Below, piece by piece: positions 26,964-36,472 of a stretch of DNA of 64,000 nucleotides; positions within the stretch are counted from its first letter, which is position 1; each line of letters opens with the position of its first letter. Where the stretch lies: NCBI GenBank assembly GCA_021151835.1, contig JAGKWO010000002.1, forward strand, positions 204,948 through 268,947, in the 5' to 3' direction. A program made the translations under genes and the position numbers. The DNA comes from Gammaproteobacteria bacterium (GTDB taxonomy: Bacteria; Pseudomonadota; Gammaproteobacteria; Pseudomonadales; Cellvibrionaceae). The notes beneath the pieces were generated by a model, which was not told the DNA's origin, did no database searches, and was given only the letters and a program-made list of their open reading frames with translations.

Positions 26964-29402
26964 CTATCTCCCACCACCAGATAAGAGATATGTGCGTCCT
27001 CCCTGTGCGGTAAAGATTCCCGTATTATTTTTATTAACTAACACAATCGCATTGCCCGTCAGGTTGTCTTTCAACGAATAGTGCGTTAAGGGTTGCGTTG
27101 TTCTTAGCTGTAGAGTGGCTGTGGTTGTTGGATTATTTTTTAAATGGATTCTTGCTTCGATTAGCTGGCGATTTTGCCATTTCAAATCAACGGTAATGCC
27201 ACCGCGTGCGCGCAATCCGGTCACCGCACCCGATGGCCATGCATCCGGCAGTGCCGGTAATAAATGCAACTCATTGTTATGGCTTTGCACCAGCATTTCG
27301 GCAATGCCCGCGGTAGCACCGAAATTGCCATCAATCTGGAACGGTGGATGGTTGTCCCACAAATTATTCAGGGTACTGCGCTGTAACTGTTCACCTAACA
27401 CCTTGTGTGCACGATTGCCATCCAGCGCCCGCGCCCACATATTGATTTTCCAGGCTTGTGACCAACCCGTGCCGCCGTCACCGCGGGCATTCAAGGTAGT
27501 GCGCACCGCATTCAACAATTCCGGCGACTTATTCACATTAATCTGACTCCCCGGATGCAAGGCAAACAAATGGGAAATGTGGCGATGCTGGTTGTCGGGA
27601 TCATCCGTGTCTTCCTTCCATTCCTGCAGTTGCCCCCAGGAACCGATACGCAACCCGTCATCAATGTTTTTCAATTTTTTATCCAGCTTTTTCTGAAAGG
27701 ATTTATCGCCCAGAAGCACGGCGGCGTCGCGGGTATTGCGCAATAAATCGAATACAATTTGCTGGGACATAGCAGCGCCATTGGTAAACGGGCCCTGCTC
27801 CGGGGAAAAACTGGGAGAGACAATCCATTTGCCATCGCGTGGATCTTTTATTAAAAACTCCAGCCAGAATTCAGCGGCACCTTTCATTACCGGATAAGCG
27901 CGTTCTTTTAAAAAATGTTTATCACCGGAAAATAAAAAGTGCTCGTAATAATGTTGTGCAAGCCAGGCGCTCGCCTCCGGCTGCCAGAATGCAGTGGGCC
28001 ATTGAATGACGCCGGTGAATCCCCAAATGTTGGTATTAAGAAATAAGGTCCAACCTTTATTGATGCCCGCCACACGCAACGCGGAAATTTTTCCCGGTTC
28101 CACCAGGCTGTCTACAAAATCAAAATAGGGCGTCATCAACTCGGGAAGATTAGTGGTTTCAGCCAACCAGTAATTCATTTGCAGATTGATATTAACGTGA
28201 TAGTCATCATTCCATGGTGGTGTTGTGGAGTTATTCCAGACACCTTGCAAATTGGCGGGCAAGGATCCAGCACGCGACGAAGCAATTAATAAATAACGCC
28301 CGAACTGAAAATAAGTGGCTTCCAACGCGCGATCGGCAATCGCATCACCTTTTTTATAATTGGCGAGCAGTGCACCGGTGGGTTGTTCACGTGTTTTTTT
28401 CGCTAAATTATGTTGGCCGATATCCAGGCTGACCCGATTAAACAAACGTTGATAATCCTGGCGATGGCGGGTTTGCAATTGCGCAAATGTTTTGGCCGCG
28501 GCGGCGTCCATCTGCTGTTGCAATGTTGCATGGGGATGCACAGCACGATAGTGCGGATATCGTTGCGCGTAATCAGTACCGGCATTAATTAAAATAACCA
28601 GGCTATCGGCATTGGTAATTTTGATTTTTTGATTTTCAATCGCTTCGAGTTTGCCTCCTTGCGGTAAAAACTGGATCTGGGTTTCAAACTGCAAACCATT
28701 GCTGTGCAGTTTTCCTGTCGCAATGATCCTGCCATTGTCAATGCGGGTAGCAAGGCTGCGGTTATCGGGAACTTGTAAATTGGCAGCAACAGAAATTTTT
28801 CCCGGCTGGCTGGCGGTGAGTTTTATCGCGATAACCCCATCCGGATAACTTGCCAGGTATGCGCGCGCGTACGTGACACCCGCTTGAACATAACTCACAT
28901 CGATCTGTGCGTTAGCGAGTGATAATGTACGGCGATAGCTTTTGACATCGCTGTCATTTTGGGAAAAGTGTAAAACCAGATTACCGAAGGTTTGATAGTC
29001 ACCGTAAGCCGTTATCTTTCGCCCCAGGCGTGCAGCGGCAATCTCCGGCGTAATGGAACCCTCTTTTGCAATCGCCTTGCGCACATTGTTCAGTGCAGCG
29101 GTTTGTGGTTTTTCCGGCCAACCAAAGTCATAACCTTCCGCACCGGGCCCGCCCGTCCAGAGCGACTTTTCGTTGAACTGGATAACGTCCTCCCCCGTTC
29201 CGCCACTGATGACCGCCCCCAAGGCGCCATTGCCAATCGGCAGACCTTCGTTTTCCCAGTTGTTAGCGGGGTGATCAAAGCGAATGTCAGGCTGGGAAAC
29301 GGGTTCATCAGCCCGGGCGGGAATAGCGATTACTGACAGCCAGAGACTAAAGCCGCCAATAAGAATGGAACCGGGAGATGTCGGTAGTAGGGAGCGAATC
29401 AT
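26964..29402 (-). CDS. afc95A: GH95 alpha-L-fucosidase
   Basis: The 812-residue exported enzyme has a signal peptide cleaved near ARA-DEP (residue 31). It shows the GH95 order: a beta domain with NWENEGLPIGNGALGA near residue 48, a linker, and an (alpha/alpha)6 barrel. The catalytic set known from Bifidobacterium AfcA is present: N404 and N406 (YHVNINLQMNYW), E535 (SPSFSPEQGP) and D691 (FQIDGNFGATAG). It should remove alpha-1,2-L-fucose from fucosylated xyloglucan fragments. The L-fucose released can be used by the permease and dehydrogenase pathway encoded at 7.6-15.2 kb. The gene lies 41 bp before the TonB receptor and is probably cotranscribed with it. Confidence 0.93.
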   Translation of the reverse strand: MIRSLLPTSPGSILIGGFSLWLSVIAIPARADEPVSQPDIRFDHPANNWENEGLPIGNGALGAVISGGTGEDVIQFNEKSLWTGGPGAEGYDFGWPEKPQTAALNNVRKAIAKEGSITPEIAAARLGRKITAYGDYQTFGNLVLHFSQNDSDVKSYRRTLSLANAQIDVSYVQAGVTYARAYLASYPDGVIAIKLTASQPGKISVAANLQVPDNRSLATRIDNGRIIATGKLHSNGLQFETQIQFLPQGGKLEAIENQKIKITNADSLVILINAGTDYAQRYPHYRAVHPHATLQQQMDAAAAKTFAQLQTRHRQDYQRLFNRVSLDIGQHNLAKKTREQPTGALLANYKKGDAIADRALEATYFQFGRYLLIASSRAGSLPANLQGVWNNSTTPPWNDDYHVNINLQMNYWLAETTNLPELMTPYFDFVDSLVEPGKISALRVAGINKGWTLFLNTNIWGFTGVIQWPTAFWQPEASAWLAQHYYEHFLFSGDKHFLKERAYPVMKGAAEFWLEFLIKDPRDGKWIVSPSFSPEQGPFTNGAAMSQQIVFDLLRNTRDAAVLLGDKSFQKKLDKKLKNIDDGLRIGSWGQLQEWKEDTDDPDNQHRHISHLFALHPGSQINVNKSPELLNAVRTTLNARGDGGTGWSQAWKINMWARALDGNRAHKVLGEQLQRSTLNNLWDNHPPFQIDGNFGATAGIAEMLVQSHNNELHLLPALPDAWPSGAVTGLRARGGITVDLKWQNRQLIEARIHLKNNPTTTATLQLRTTQPLTHYSLKDNLTGNAIVLVNKNNTGIFTAQGGRTYLLSGGGR

Positions 29403-29421
29403 CGGGGCCTGATATTTATAA

Positions 29422-29439
29422 TATGGTATATATGACTAT
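29422..29439 (+). promoter_or_regulatory. Motif shared with the GH35 upstream region
   Basis: TATGGTATATATGACTAT lies 20-37 bp upstream of the GH95 start and matches the element at 23872-23889 (opposite strand) at 15 of 18 positions. It could be a common regulator site of the xyloglucan genes. The rest of the 154-bp gap is AT-rich without a clear terminator. Confidence 0.3.
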
Positions 29440-29556
29440 TTGATGCAATACTAAGCCAATGTTTTTATACGTGCAATTAAAATTACCTATGACAAAAAAA
29501 TCGCTGGATCATTGCTACAAAAAGAAACAGGCCAGGATTAAAGCGTCGGGAAAACG

Positions 29557-31065
29557 TTAGCCATATTCGCGGAATTTCCCCTTAACAACAGTCTTGAGAA
29601 ACTCCACATGCGCATTGGCGTAGACGGCACCTTTTTGAATAGCGCCTGCCATGTTATTCATGATGGTGCGGATTTTTTCAGGATCAATTGACGGCTCCAG
29701 CCCTCGCGGTTCCAGCCCGAAACCATAAAACATGCTAATCCAGCTATCCTCTTTGAAAGATTCCTGCTCCCCGAGTTTGATATCGCCTGAGGCCCGGAAT
29801 AACGCGATTTTTTCCATCAGTGTTGCCGGGACCTCCATCGCGCGAACGTGTTGCCAGAACGGCTGTGACCGCCTATTTAACTTGTAATGCAGGATGATAA
29901 AGTCCCGGATCCGCTCGTACTCCAGGCGATTCAGGTGATTGGCTTGAGCGATATGCTGTTCGTTGATCTCAAAATCCACGAGAAAGCTGGTCAATTTGGC
30001 GATGCCGGTTTGAATCAACGATATGCTGGTCGATTCCAATGGCTCCAGGAAACCGCCCGACAATCCAATCGCCACACAGTTTTTATGCCAGAAATCGCGC
30101 CGCATACCCGTGGTAAAGCGAATGAGTCGCGGGTCAGTAGTTAGCGCCCCGGCCAGATTTTCCAACAGTTCCCTGTGCGCCTGTTCGGGCGAGATAAATT
30201 GACTGGAGTAGACATAACCATTGCCAACGCGGTGTTGTAACGGGATATGCCATTGCCACCCTGCGGTTCTGGCGGAAGAGCGGGTAAAAGGATCGGGCGC
30301 CATAACACGGCTTGTTTGCACCGCGAGTGCGCTGTCACAAAGCAGCCATTTGCTCCAGTCTTCATAACCCACTCCCAGGGTTTTATCGATTAACAGCGCC
30401 GTGCTACCGGTGCAGTCGACAAACAAATCGCCCTCGATTATTTGCCCGGACTCCATGGCCAGCGATTGGATAAAGCCGGAAGCGGCATCCAGCTGGATAT
30501 GCTTAACCTTGCCTTCTATTCGGCTGACGCCTCGTTTGACGGCATAGCCGCGCAGGAATTTCGCAAATAGCGATGCATCAAAATGGTAGGCGTAGTTATA
30601 CCAGGCCAGGCGGCTGTCCTGGTCAAAGCCGGGCTGGGCAAACTTGCCGGCGCGGGCCAATTGGGTGCATAAGCAAAACTTGTCCAGGCCTGTCGTATAC
30701 CCCTGGCTTTTTGCCGACCACCAGGTTTTATGGAAAGGCCGGTCTTCAATAGGTACGCCGTAACTGGCAAAGGGATGGAAAAAATGTGTTCCCTCCCCGG
30801 CCCAGTCTGCAAACTCGATACCTAACTTAAAGGTTGCGTTGGTAGCGCTGATGAATTCGGGTTCACTGATGTCCAGGTCCCTGATGAACTGGTGAATCCC
30901 CGGCACGGTCGCTTCGCCAACGCCAATGGTGCCGATTTGTTCAGATTCAACAAGCGTCACCTGAATAGCAGTACTTTCAAGCCAGCGCGCCAGATAAGCC
31001 GCCGTCATCCAGCCCGCCGTGCCACCACCGACCACAAGGATTTTTTTCACTTGCCGGGAAGCCAT
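29557..31065 (-). CDS. Tryptophan-halogenase-like flavoprotein
   Basis: The 502-residue protein is of the flavin-dependent tryptophan 7-halogenase (PrnA) family: the FAD-binding GGGTAGW (13-19), the halogenase signature region AGWQWHIPLQ (268-277), K80 in NATFKLGIEF, which aligns with the catalytic lysine of PrnA, and the EPLEST motif at 341-346 that holds the catalytic glutamate. All key residues therefore appear intact. The start is the ATG at 31065, placed behind GGAGGGAG; a few in-frame codons extend upstream. Genes of this family often neighbour carbohydrate TonB receptors in Xanthomonas, Caulobacter and Cellvibrio, where their substrate is not established. Here it lies 154 bp upstream of the GH95-receptor pair. 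No dedicated flavin reductase or secondary-metabolite cluster is seen nearby. Confidence 0.87.
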   Translation of the reverse strand: MASRQVKKILVVGGGTAGWMTAAYLARWLESTAIQVTLVESEQIGTIGVGEATVPGIHQFIRDLDISEPEFISATNATFKLGIEFADWAGEGTHFFHPFASYGVPIEDRPFHKTWWSAKSQGYTTGLDKFCLCTQLARAGKFAQPGFDQDSRLAWYNYAYHFDASLFAKFLRGYAVKRGVSRIEGKVKHIQLDAASGFIQSLAMESGQIIEGDLFVDCTGSTALLIDKTLGVGYEDWSKWLLCDSALAVQTSRVMAPDPFTRSSARTAGWQWHIPLQHRVGNGYVYSSQFISPEQAHRELLENLAGALTTDPRLIRFTTGMRRDFWHKNCVAIGLSGGFLEPLESTSISLIQTGIAKLTSFLVDFEINEQHIAQANHLNRLEYERIRDFIILHYKLNRRSQPFWQHVRAMEVPATLMEKIALFRASGDIKLGEQESFKEDSWISMFYGFGLEPRGLEPSIDPEKIRTIMNNMAGAIQKGAVYANAHVEFLKTVVKGKFREYG

Positions 31066-31166
31066 ACTCCCTCCACCAGTCATTTATTGTTATGCAATCG
31101 ACTTACAAATATCATTAATCATACATTTAACCTTGCGCCATGCCTACCCTTTACGTAACGGGAATC

Positions 31167-31182
31167 TGGCATAGCAGTTGCT
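31167..31182 (+). promoter_or_regulatory. Sigma-54 promoter of the NIT-like gene
   Basis: TGGCATAGCAGTTGCT has the GG at -24, the GC at -12 and the exact spacing of sigma-54 promoters. It lies about 90 bp upstream of the start codon at 31271, on the same strand. No enhancer site was recognised with confidence upstream. Confidence 0.7.
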
Positions 31183-31270
31183 GTGTAGCTAGCACGATGC
31201 CGTGGTATTCCCCAACGCTGGCAAAAGTCTTATGGCATAAGGGGTTTTGAATGATTGGAGTAAGGTAAGA

Positions 31271-32239
31271 ATGGCAGCAAGCACCATTAATTCTCAGGGC
31301 GTTAAGCCCATTGCACCATCGCGTGGCAATAATGCCGGGCACTTTGCACACTTCTGCGACCTCTACCACCAGCGGCTGGACGCATTGACCCTCGCCAAGC
31401 AGCTTATCCATATGGTCAAGGCGGTGCAGCGTCATCGCGGCATGACCATGGGCACCCTCGGCGGCAATCAGCAGTTTCGCGATGACATCAGCCACCTTCA
31501 GGTGCAATTGGAGCGGCGCCTGGAGTTATTGCAGGCATTTGCAGCGCGCTCGGTCAACCTGCTCAGCCCGCGCGACCAGGACAACCTGAACAATGCCTGG
31601 CTTACGATTAGCCGCAATTGGCAGGAAGACTCCGTCATTGATAATTATGAACTCCACTGCCACTTGATCGAGCAACTGCTTAGCATGGTGGCGTCGCTCG
31701 GCAAACAACTGGAGCAGCCGACCTCGCAATCCATGCCTGATATGCTGGAGCCGAAAGTTATCCACGCCGACGAAGCCCTTTATCCCAATCGCTTTAAATA
31801 TCTGGAAGTACTTCATTTCGCTACGCGCCTGATGCCCGCCGTTGCCGAGCAAATCGGCCGTATTCGCGCCCTGGCAACCTATGCCGCTGCACTGGGTTAT
31901 TGCGATAAGGACTTCGCAGGCAAACTGCGCTATGTCATCCAATGCACCCGCGTGAACAATGAAAAACTGCGCCATCAAACCAAACGCCTGGAGGGACTGC
32001 TGGATAGCGATTTAACCTTACTCAGCCAATTGAAGAGTTATGAAATCAAACTGGAATTTTTGTTGTCCATGGTTGAGGCTGACGTGGTCAATCCCCATCA
32101 GATCAATGCTGACAGCAATCGACTCTTCAGCCTGGCAACCGACATTATTGATGTTTATTTAAAGGTAGTGGATGAAGGTGTACAGTTGCTAACCCAATGG
32201 CACGAGCAAGATATTGAAGTCTGGGTGCAATCTTATTGA
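31271..32239 (+). CDS. NIT-like (nitrate/nitrite-sensing type) domain protein
   Basis: The 322-residue, all-alpha, soluble protein contains HMVKAVQRHRGMTMGTLGG (about residues 47-65), close to the QRERG helix that marks nitrate/nitrite-sensing NIT domains. A second helical half includes MPAVAEQIGRIRALATYAAALG (about 208-229), resembling the matching helix in which an Arg pair contacts the ligand. No membrane segment, kinase, ANTAR or DNA-binding domain is visible, so it would act as a stand-alone sensor or partner protein. The frame begins with a TTG at 31247, but the ATG at 31271 has AAGG eight bases upstream. A good sigma-54 promoter precedes it. Function beyond the domain is unknown. Confidence 0.65.
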   Translation: MAASTINSQGVKPIAPSRGNNAGHFAHFCDLYHQRLDALTLAKQLIHMVKAVQRHRGMTMGTLGGNQQFRDDISHLQVQLERRLELLQAFAARSVNLLSPRDQDNLNNAWLTISRNWQEDSVIDNYELHCHLIEQLLSMVASLGKQLEQPTSQSMPDMLEPKVIHADEALYPNRFKYLEVLHFATRLMPAVAEQIGRIRALATYAAALGYCDKDFAGKLRYVIQCTRVNNEKLRHQTKRLEGLLDSDLTLLSQLKSYEIKLEFLLSMVEADVVNPHQINADSNRLFSLATDIIDVYLKVVDEGVQLLTQWHEQDIEVWVQSY

Positions 32240-32335
32240 TGATATGTGGCCCACTGCGCGTCTGTGGCTAACCGCACTTGTCTATCATCGAGTAATCCCT
32301 ACAATAAGCCCAAAGCCACTTCAGGGATACTTTCC

Positions 32336-33424
32336 ATGCGTTATATCTGGCCACTTGGTTTGTGTGTTTTTGCTGCAAGTTCTTACGCCCAATCACCTGC
32401 TGCGACTGAAGAATTCATATCCGAACCAACATTGACTGCGGAAGCAATGAACACCTGCCTGCAAGCATCCGTCGTCAGTGCGGCAGAAAATATGACGATC
32501 AAACAATTAAGAGAAGCATGCCAGATGCTTCATGACCAACAAAAAAGTGAACAGCAACAGGCGGAAATAACGGAAGCGTCGCCTGCTGTGGCGCAAGTGC
32601 GCGAAACACCGTTACTGAAAAAACGCATGACCATGGAAGCGCTCAACCGCTCCAACCGTTTTATGCTCACGCCGCACAAGCGGAATTATTTTTTTCCGGT
32701 AAGTTATACCCGCCACCCCAACACCGTTCCCTATCGCAACAACAATTCCGAATCGCTCAGCACCTTGAGCAAAACGGAAGCGGAATTCCAACTCAGTATT
32801 AAAATCCTGATCCATGAAGATCTCTTTGGCGATAACGGTCACTTGTACCTGGGCTATACCAATCACTCGCTGTGGCAGGTTTATAACGATACCGATTCCG
32901 CGCCCTTTCGCGAGACGGATCATCAACCGGAATTTATCCTGAGCTTTACCAATGATTGGGAAATCCTCGGCTTTCAAAATCGCCTCAATGAATTTTCGCT
33001 GACCCATCAATCCAACGGATTGGGCGGGCAACTCTCGCGCAGCTGGAACCGCGTAATGTTTAATTCGGTTTTTGAGCGCGGTAATTTTGCTTTTGCATTC
33101 AACCCCTGGTATCGCATTCCCGAAAAAGAACAACGCTTTCCCGGCGACCCGCACGGCGATGACAACCCGGACATCAGCCACTACATGGGCCACTTTGAAT
33201 TAAATACGGCCTACCAACACAAGGAAAATATTTTTAATGCGATGTGGAGAAACAATTTGGAAAGTGATAACAAAGGGGCAATGGAATTGGGCTGGAGCTT
33301 TCCCATTAGCTCCAACCTGCGCGGGCAATTTAAATATTTTAAAGGCTATGGGCACAGCCTGATTGATTACAACACCGATATGGAAATTTTTGCGCTCGGT
33401 ATTGTCTTTACAGATTTATTTTAA
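32336..33424 (+). CDS. pldA: Outer membrane phospholipase A
   Basis: The 362-residue protein begins with a signal peptide (MRYIWPLGLCVFAASSYAQ). After a helical N-terminal extension of about 80 residues it enters an OMPLA beta-barrel. The catalytic triad is recognisable as H224 and S226 in LTHQSNG and N238 in SRSWNRV. The protein ends in an aromatic residue (TDLF), as outer-membrane barrels do. It should hydrolyse phospholipids in the outer leaflet when the membrane is disturbed. The start at 32336 follows AGGGA; the frame extends upstream to 32246 without signal-peptide character. It converges with the PilZ gene with a gap of only seven bases. Confidence 0.9.
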   Translation: MRYIWPLGLCVFAASSYAQSPAATEEFISEPTLTAEAMNTCLQASVVSAAENMTIKQLREACQMLHDQQKSEQQQAEITEASPAVAQVRETPLLKKRMTMEALNRSNRFMLTPHKRNYFFPVSYTRHPNTVPYRNNNSESLSTLSKTEAEFQLSIKILIHEDLFGDNGHLYLGYTNHSLWQVYNDTDSAPFRETDHQPEFILSFTNDWEILGFQNRLNEFSLTHQSNGLGGQLSRSWNRVMFNSVFERGNFAFAFNPWYRIPEKEQRFPGDPHGDDNPDISHYMGHFELNTAYQHKENIFNAMWRNNLESDNKGAMELGWSFPISSNLRGQFKYFKGYGHSLIDYNTDMEIFALGIVFTDLF

Positions 33425-33431
33425 TACCGGG

Positions 33432-33794
33432 TTAAAATGCTTCGCCCAACATATCAACCAGTAATCTGATTGACTCGGACGACTGCGGAGATACATCGAT
33501 AATGGAAAAACCGGTCCAGTGTTTGCCCGATAAATCCGCATCGCGGGTCCATAAACAATCCACACCCAACTGGATCACCAATTGCCCGTTCACCGGTTCG
33601 GGCACATGCAGGTCCACGGTATAAATACGGTCTTCTTCAAGCGGCACGTCACCAACAATCATCAAACCTTGCGCATGGATATTCACGAGACGGCCAAGGT
33701 ATAAATCGCGCAAATTATCGTACACATCCACGTCGCCATTTATGTTATGGCGCTCCAGCTCCCTGTCATGCTCACGTGAACAATTATGGGTCAT
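33432..33794 (-). CDS. PilZ-domain protein
   Basis: The 120-residue protein has a PilZ-like layout: an Arg-containing RELERHN segment (11-17), a strand region with LGRLVNIHAQGLMIVG where the DxSxxG motif normally stands (here NIHAQG, so the canonical Asp/Ser are not conserved), and a C-terminal WTGFSIIDVS strand. Canonical PilZ proteins bind cyclic di-GMP; the altered motif makes that uncertain here. The ATG at 33794 follows GGGAG and begins two bases beyond the stop of the DUF1631 gene, so the pair is a translationally linked operon. Confidence 0.75.
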   Translation of the reverse strand: MTHNCSREHDRELERHNINGDVDVYDNLRDLYLGRLVNIHAQGLMIVGDVPLEEDRIYTVDLHVPEPVNGQLVIQLGVDCLWTRDADLSGKHWTGFSIIDVSPQSSESIRLLVDMLGEAF

Positions 33795-33796
33795 GA

Positions 33797-36211
33797 TCAA
33801 CTCCCGGTTTTAAGGGTGGTATCTGCACGCTCGCTTAAGGTGTGGTAGATATTTTCCAGCGCGCGCTCAAAGAACGGTTTGGTACTTCCGGCAATAATTT
33901 TTGCGCGACCAGCAAGCATGTCCCGCGCCAGTTGCAAACCTGCGGCGAGCGATACCTTGCGCCCTTGCTGGTCCACCAACATATAGTGTTGGGTTTTTTT
34001 ATTGTACCAAGCCACTTTTAAACGTTTGCCACCCTCAAATTCAAACCAGGTACCAAACTCCACCATTTTCAGGCTTTCAACAATTTTTTCTTCTTCCGGC
34101 GATACCGGTTGCGATTGCTCTGTCGCATGACCGGCTTTCTCCGCCGCAAGGCTCTCCAGCTTGGTGCGCATCGGCGCCGGTGCCGGTTCGGCTTTGCGGC
34201 TGAGTAAAGCCATGCGCTGCAACGAGCTTACCGCATCCAGTAATTTGCGCCCCTTGGCCTGTTCGTAACCAATGGTTTCAAAACCGCGCTCCAACGCCCC
34301 CAGCAATTCATCTTGCACTTCCATTTGTTTGACCTTGTCAGGCTGCTTTGTTTTTGGCTCGATCGACCACAGCAAATCATCAATTACTTGCAACGCGCGC
34401 TTCCAGCTATCGGACTTATCGCCATAGCGCAGCAAAATAAACGACAGGAAATCTGACCAGGGTTGCAACAACAGCAACAAAATTGCTGAAGGCATTTCAC
34501 GATTATCCGTGCGGCTGCGCACTTCGTTGTTAACCTGGATTTTCGCCTCGCGCAGTTTTTCTTCGCCCTGGGCTTTTTCCAGCGCGCGACGTTCCATCAA
34601 CTCCTGGCGACGCGCCACATTGTGCGTGTACGCATTAAATTCAATTAATAATTCCGCAAAGAGACGCACATCATTTTTAAAATCTTGTAGCAAACGGAAA
34701 ACGGTGGTTTTGATCTTGGTAAAAATATCGTATTGATCGCTACCATCATTGCTCACCCAGCGCACCCCGGCTTCAGCGAGGCTGTTCAGCAATACCCGTG
34801 CAGGGTGCTCCGGTTGTTCAAAAAAATCCTTATCAATAAAGGCTATTTTCAGGAAAGGTGTATGCAAATAACTGAGCAGCGCTTTTACCGAATCGGGTAA
34901 ATGGTCATCTGACAACATGTACTCAAACAACATCCCCACCAGATCGATGGTTTGCATATCGCCCGCTTCCACCGCACCATTTTCATTTTCACTGGCGATG
35001 GTTTCCATCATCTGGCGGCCGACATCCGCAACCTGTTGAATCGGGATCGCCACCGGCCCGGCCTCATGGCTCGCCAGGGCTTGCTGGGTATAACTTAATG
35101 CCTGGGTTTGCATATGTTCCAGCACACCAACCAATTGTGGCTGGGAATAGACTTGCAAGCTGGCTGGAACGGCAGGGGCAGCGGGAACCACACCGGGATT
35201 ACCGGAGACCGCATGCAGCGCCTGGGTAGCCTGGATTGCCGGCAATTGTTGGGTTACATGCGCCTGCAATAAGCGAATCGCATTTAATAAACTATTTTGA
35301 TACTGGACATCATTGGGATTAAGTGCACCGCTTAATAATTTATCACTCGCGCGACGCTGGTGAAGTTGTGCGTCCTCTTCTGCCTGCGCTTCATTGACCG
35401 CCGCCGGCGCCGATTCAAAAGGATCATCCGCTACGACTTCTTCCGTTTTATGGCCTGCCGGTTTTTCATTAGCGGCAGGAACAAAGCGCAAATTAGGCAA
35501 TAAATTTTGACGGATAAGATAATCATTTAACTCGGCGTAAAGCTCGTCCAATACCCCGATGACATCCTGGTCAAATAATTTGTAACCGATAATTTTGGTT
35601 TTTACGTCGACATCCAGATTGCTAAGCAATTTACGCAACGACTCGCAAAACTGTACCGGGCTAACCGGGTTCGCGCGCTCATCTACCTTTTCGCCATCGT
35701 TAAGCAACGAGATGCGTTGCTGGAAAGCCCAGAGTTGTTCTGCAAAAAAATTATCGGCGCGATGGGTGATGGAAGTGATGGCGATGGTTTCTTCCAAATC
35801 GGAATGTTCAACCAGGGAGAGGATATCGCCACTAAAACGCTCTTCACCGGTCAGGGTGTTCAAGGATTTGTTTTTGAATTTTACAAACCCATTGGCGAGA
35901 TGCTGGCAAAACTCCTGCTCCGCCGCTTGCTGGACCGCCGCGATCAGGTTTTGCGTTTCGTACAGTGCGACCTGTTCTTTATTAGTCTTGGCCTGTTCGG
36001 CGATCTCCAGGATCTGTTTGCACCATTGCCGCCAAAAATTGGGGAAAACCCGGTACGCAAAGCCACGCGTAAGATCGCGGCATTGTTTCAAATGTTGGAT
36101 GACCAATTGCTCTGTCATAGCTACCGCAGAATACGTCGAGGGTTTCTGGGTATCAGAGCCTGGTAAGCCTGAGTTGCGCATAGTTATTCCGTATTTTTCC
36201 ATGATGGTCAT
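33797..36211 (-). CDS. DUF1631 family protein, paralogue A
   Basis: The protein has 804 residues if it starts at the ATG at 36211, which has AGGGA upstream; other in-frame ATGs lie at 36202, 36181 and 36118. The DUF1631 pattern shows as an N-terminal helical region, a central block (LLSYLHTPFLKIAFIDKDFFEQPEHPARVLLNSLAEAG) and a C-terminal small beta domain (GTWFEFEGGKRLKVAWY) that looks like a PilZ/SH3-type fold. No signal peptide is seen. It is followed by the PilZ gene and has a full-length paralogue at 45038-47584. The function of the family is not established; the C-terminal domain and partner suggest a link to cyclic di-GMP or motility. Confidence 0.85.
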   Translation of the reverse strand: MTIMEKYGITMRNSGLPGSDTQKPSTYSAVAMTEQLVIQHLKQCRDLTRGFAYRVFPNFWRQWCKQILEIAEQAKTNKEQVALYETQNLIAAVQQAAEQEFCQHLANGFVKFKNKSLNTLTGEERFSGDILSLVEHSDLEETIAITSITHRADNFFAEQLWAFQQRISLLNDGEKVDERANPVSPVQFCESLRKLLSNLDVDVKTKIIGYKLFDQDVIGVLDELYAELNDYLIRQNLLPNLRFVPAANEKPAGHKTEEVVADDPFESAPAAVNEAQAEEDAQLHQRRASDKLLSGALNPNDVQYQNSLLNAIRLLQAHVTQQLPAIQATQALHAVSGNPGVVPAAPAVPASLQVYSQPQLVGVLEHMQTQALSYTQQALASHEAGPVAIPIQQVADVGRQMMETIASENENGAVEAGDMQTIDLVGMLFEYMLSDDHLPDSVKALLSYLHTPFLKIAFIDKDFFEQPEHPARVLLNSLAEAGVRWVSNDGSDQYDIFTKIKTTVFRLLQDFKNDVRLFAELLIEFNAYTHNVARRQELMERRALEKAQGEEKLREAKIQVNNEVRSRTDNREMPSAILLLLLQPWSDFLSFILLRYGDKSDSWKRALQVIDDLLWSIEPKTKQPDKVKQMEVQDELLGALERGFETIGYEQAKGRKLLDAVSSLQRMALLSRKAEPAPAPMRTKLESLAAEKAGHATEQSQPVSPEEEKIVESLKMVEFGTWFEFEGGKRLKVAWYNKKTQHYMLVDQQGRKVSLAAGLQLARDMLAGRAKIIAGSTKPFFERALENIYHTLSERADTTLKTGS

Positions 36212-36472
36212 ATTCCCTAGCCCCAAGACTCCGGGTAGCCAGTCATTTGCCACACCCGAAAACAAGGCCTTCGAAACCGTAAGACAGAGTGAGTAAGTCT
36301 ATTTAGGTTGTCCTGTGCGCCAATCTTATCAGCTTGGAAAAATAGTTCCACACTCAAACACAGTCAGCGCACTTGATTAAAAATAGCACGATATCTTCGT
36401 AACTGCCTGATGTGTCGATAAAAATTACACATAAGACGGATATAGGCTGTCATCAAACGCTTCAAACCCGCA

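Noticed and set aside
29403..29556. Sigma-70 promoter for the GH95 gene
   Set aside because: TTGCAT and TATA-like hexamers are present, but no pair has acceptable spacing in this AT-rich gap.
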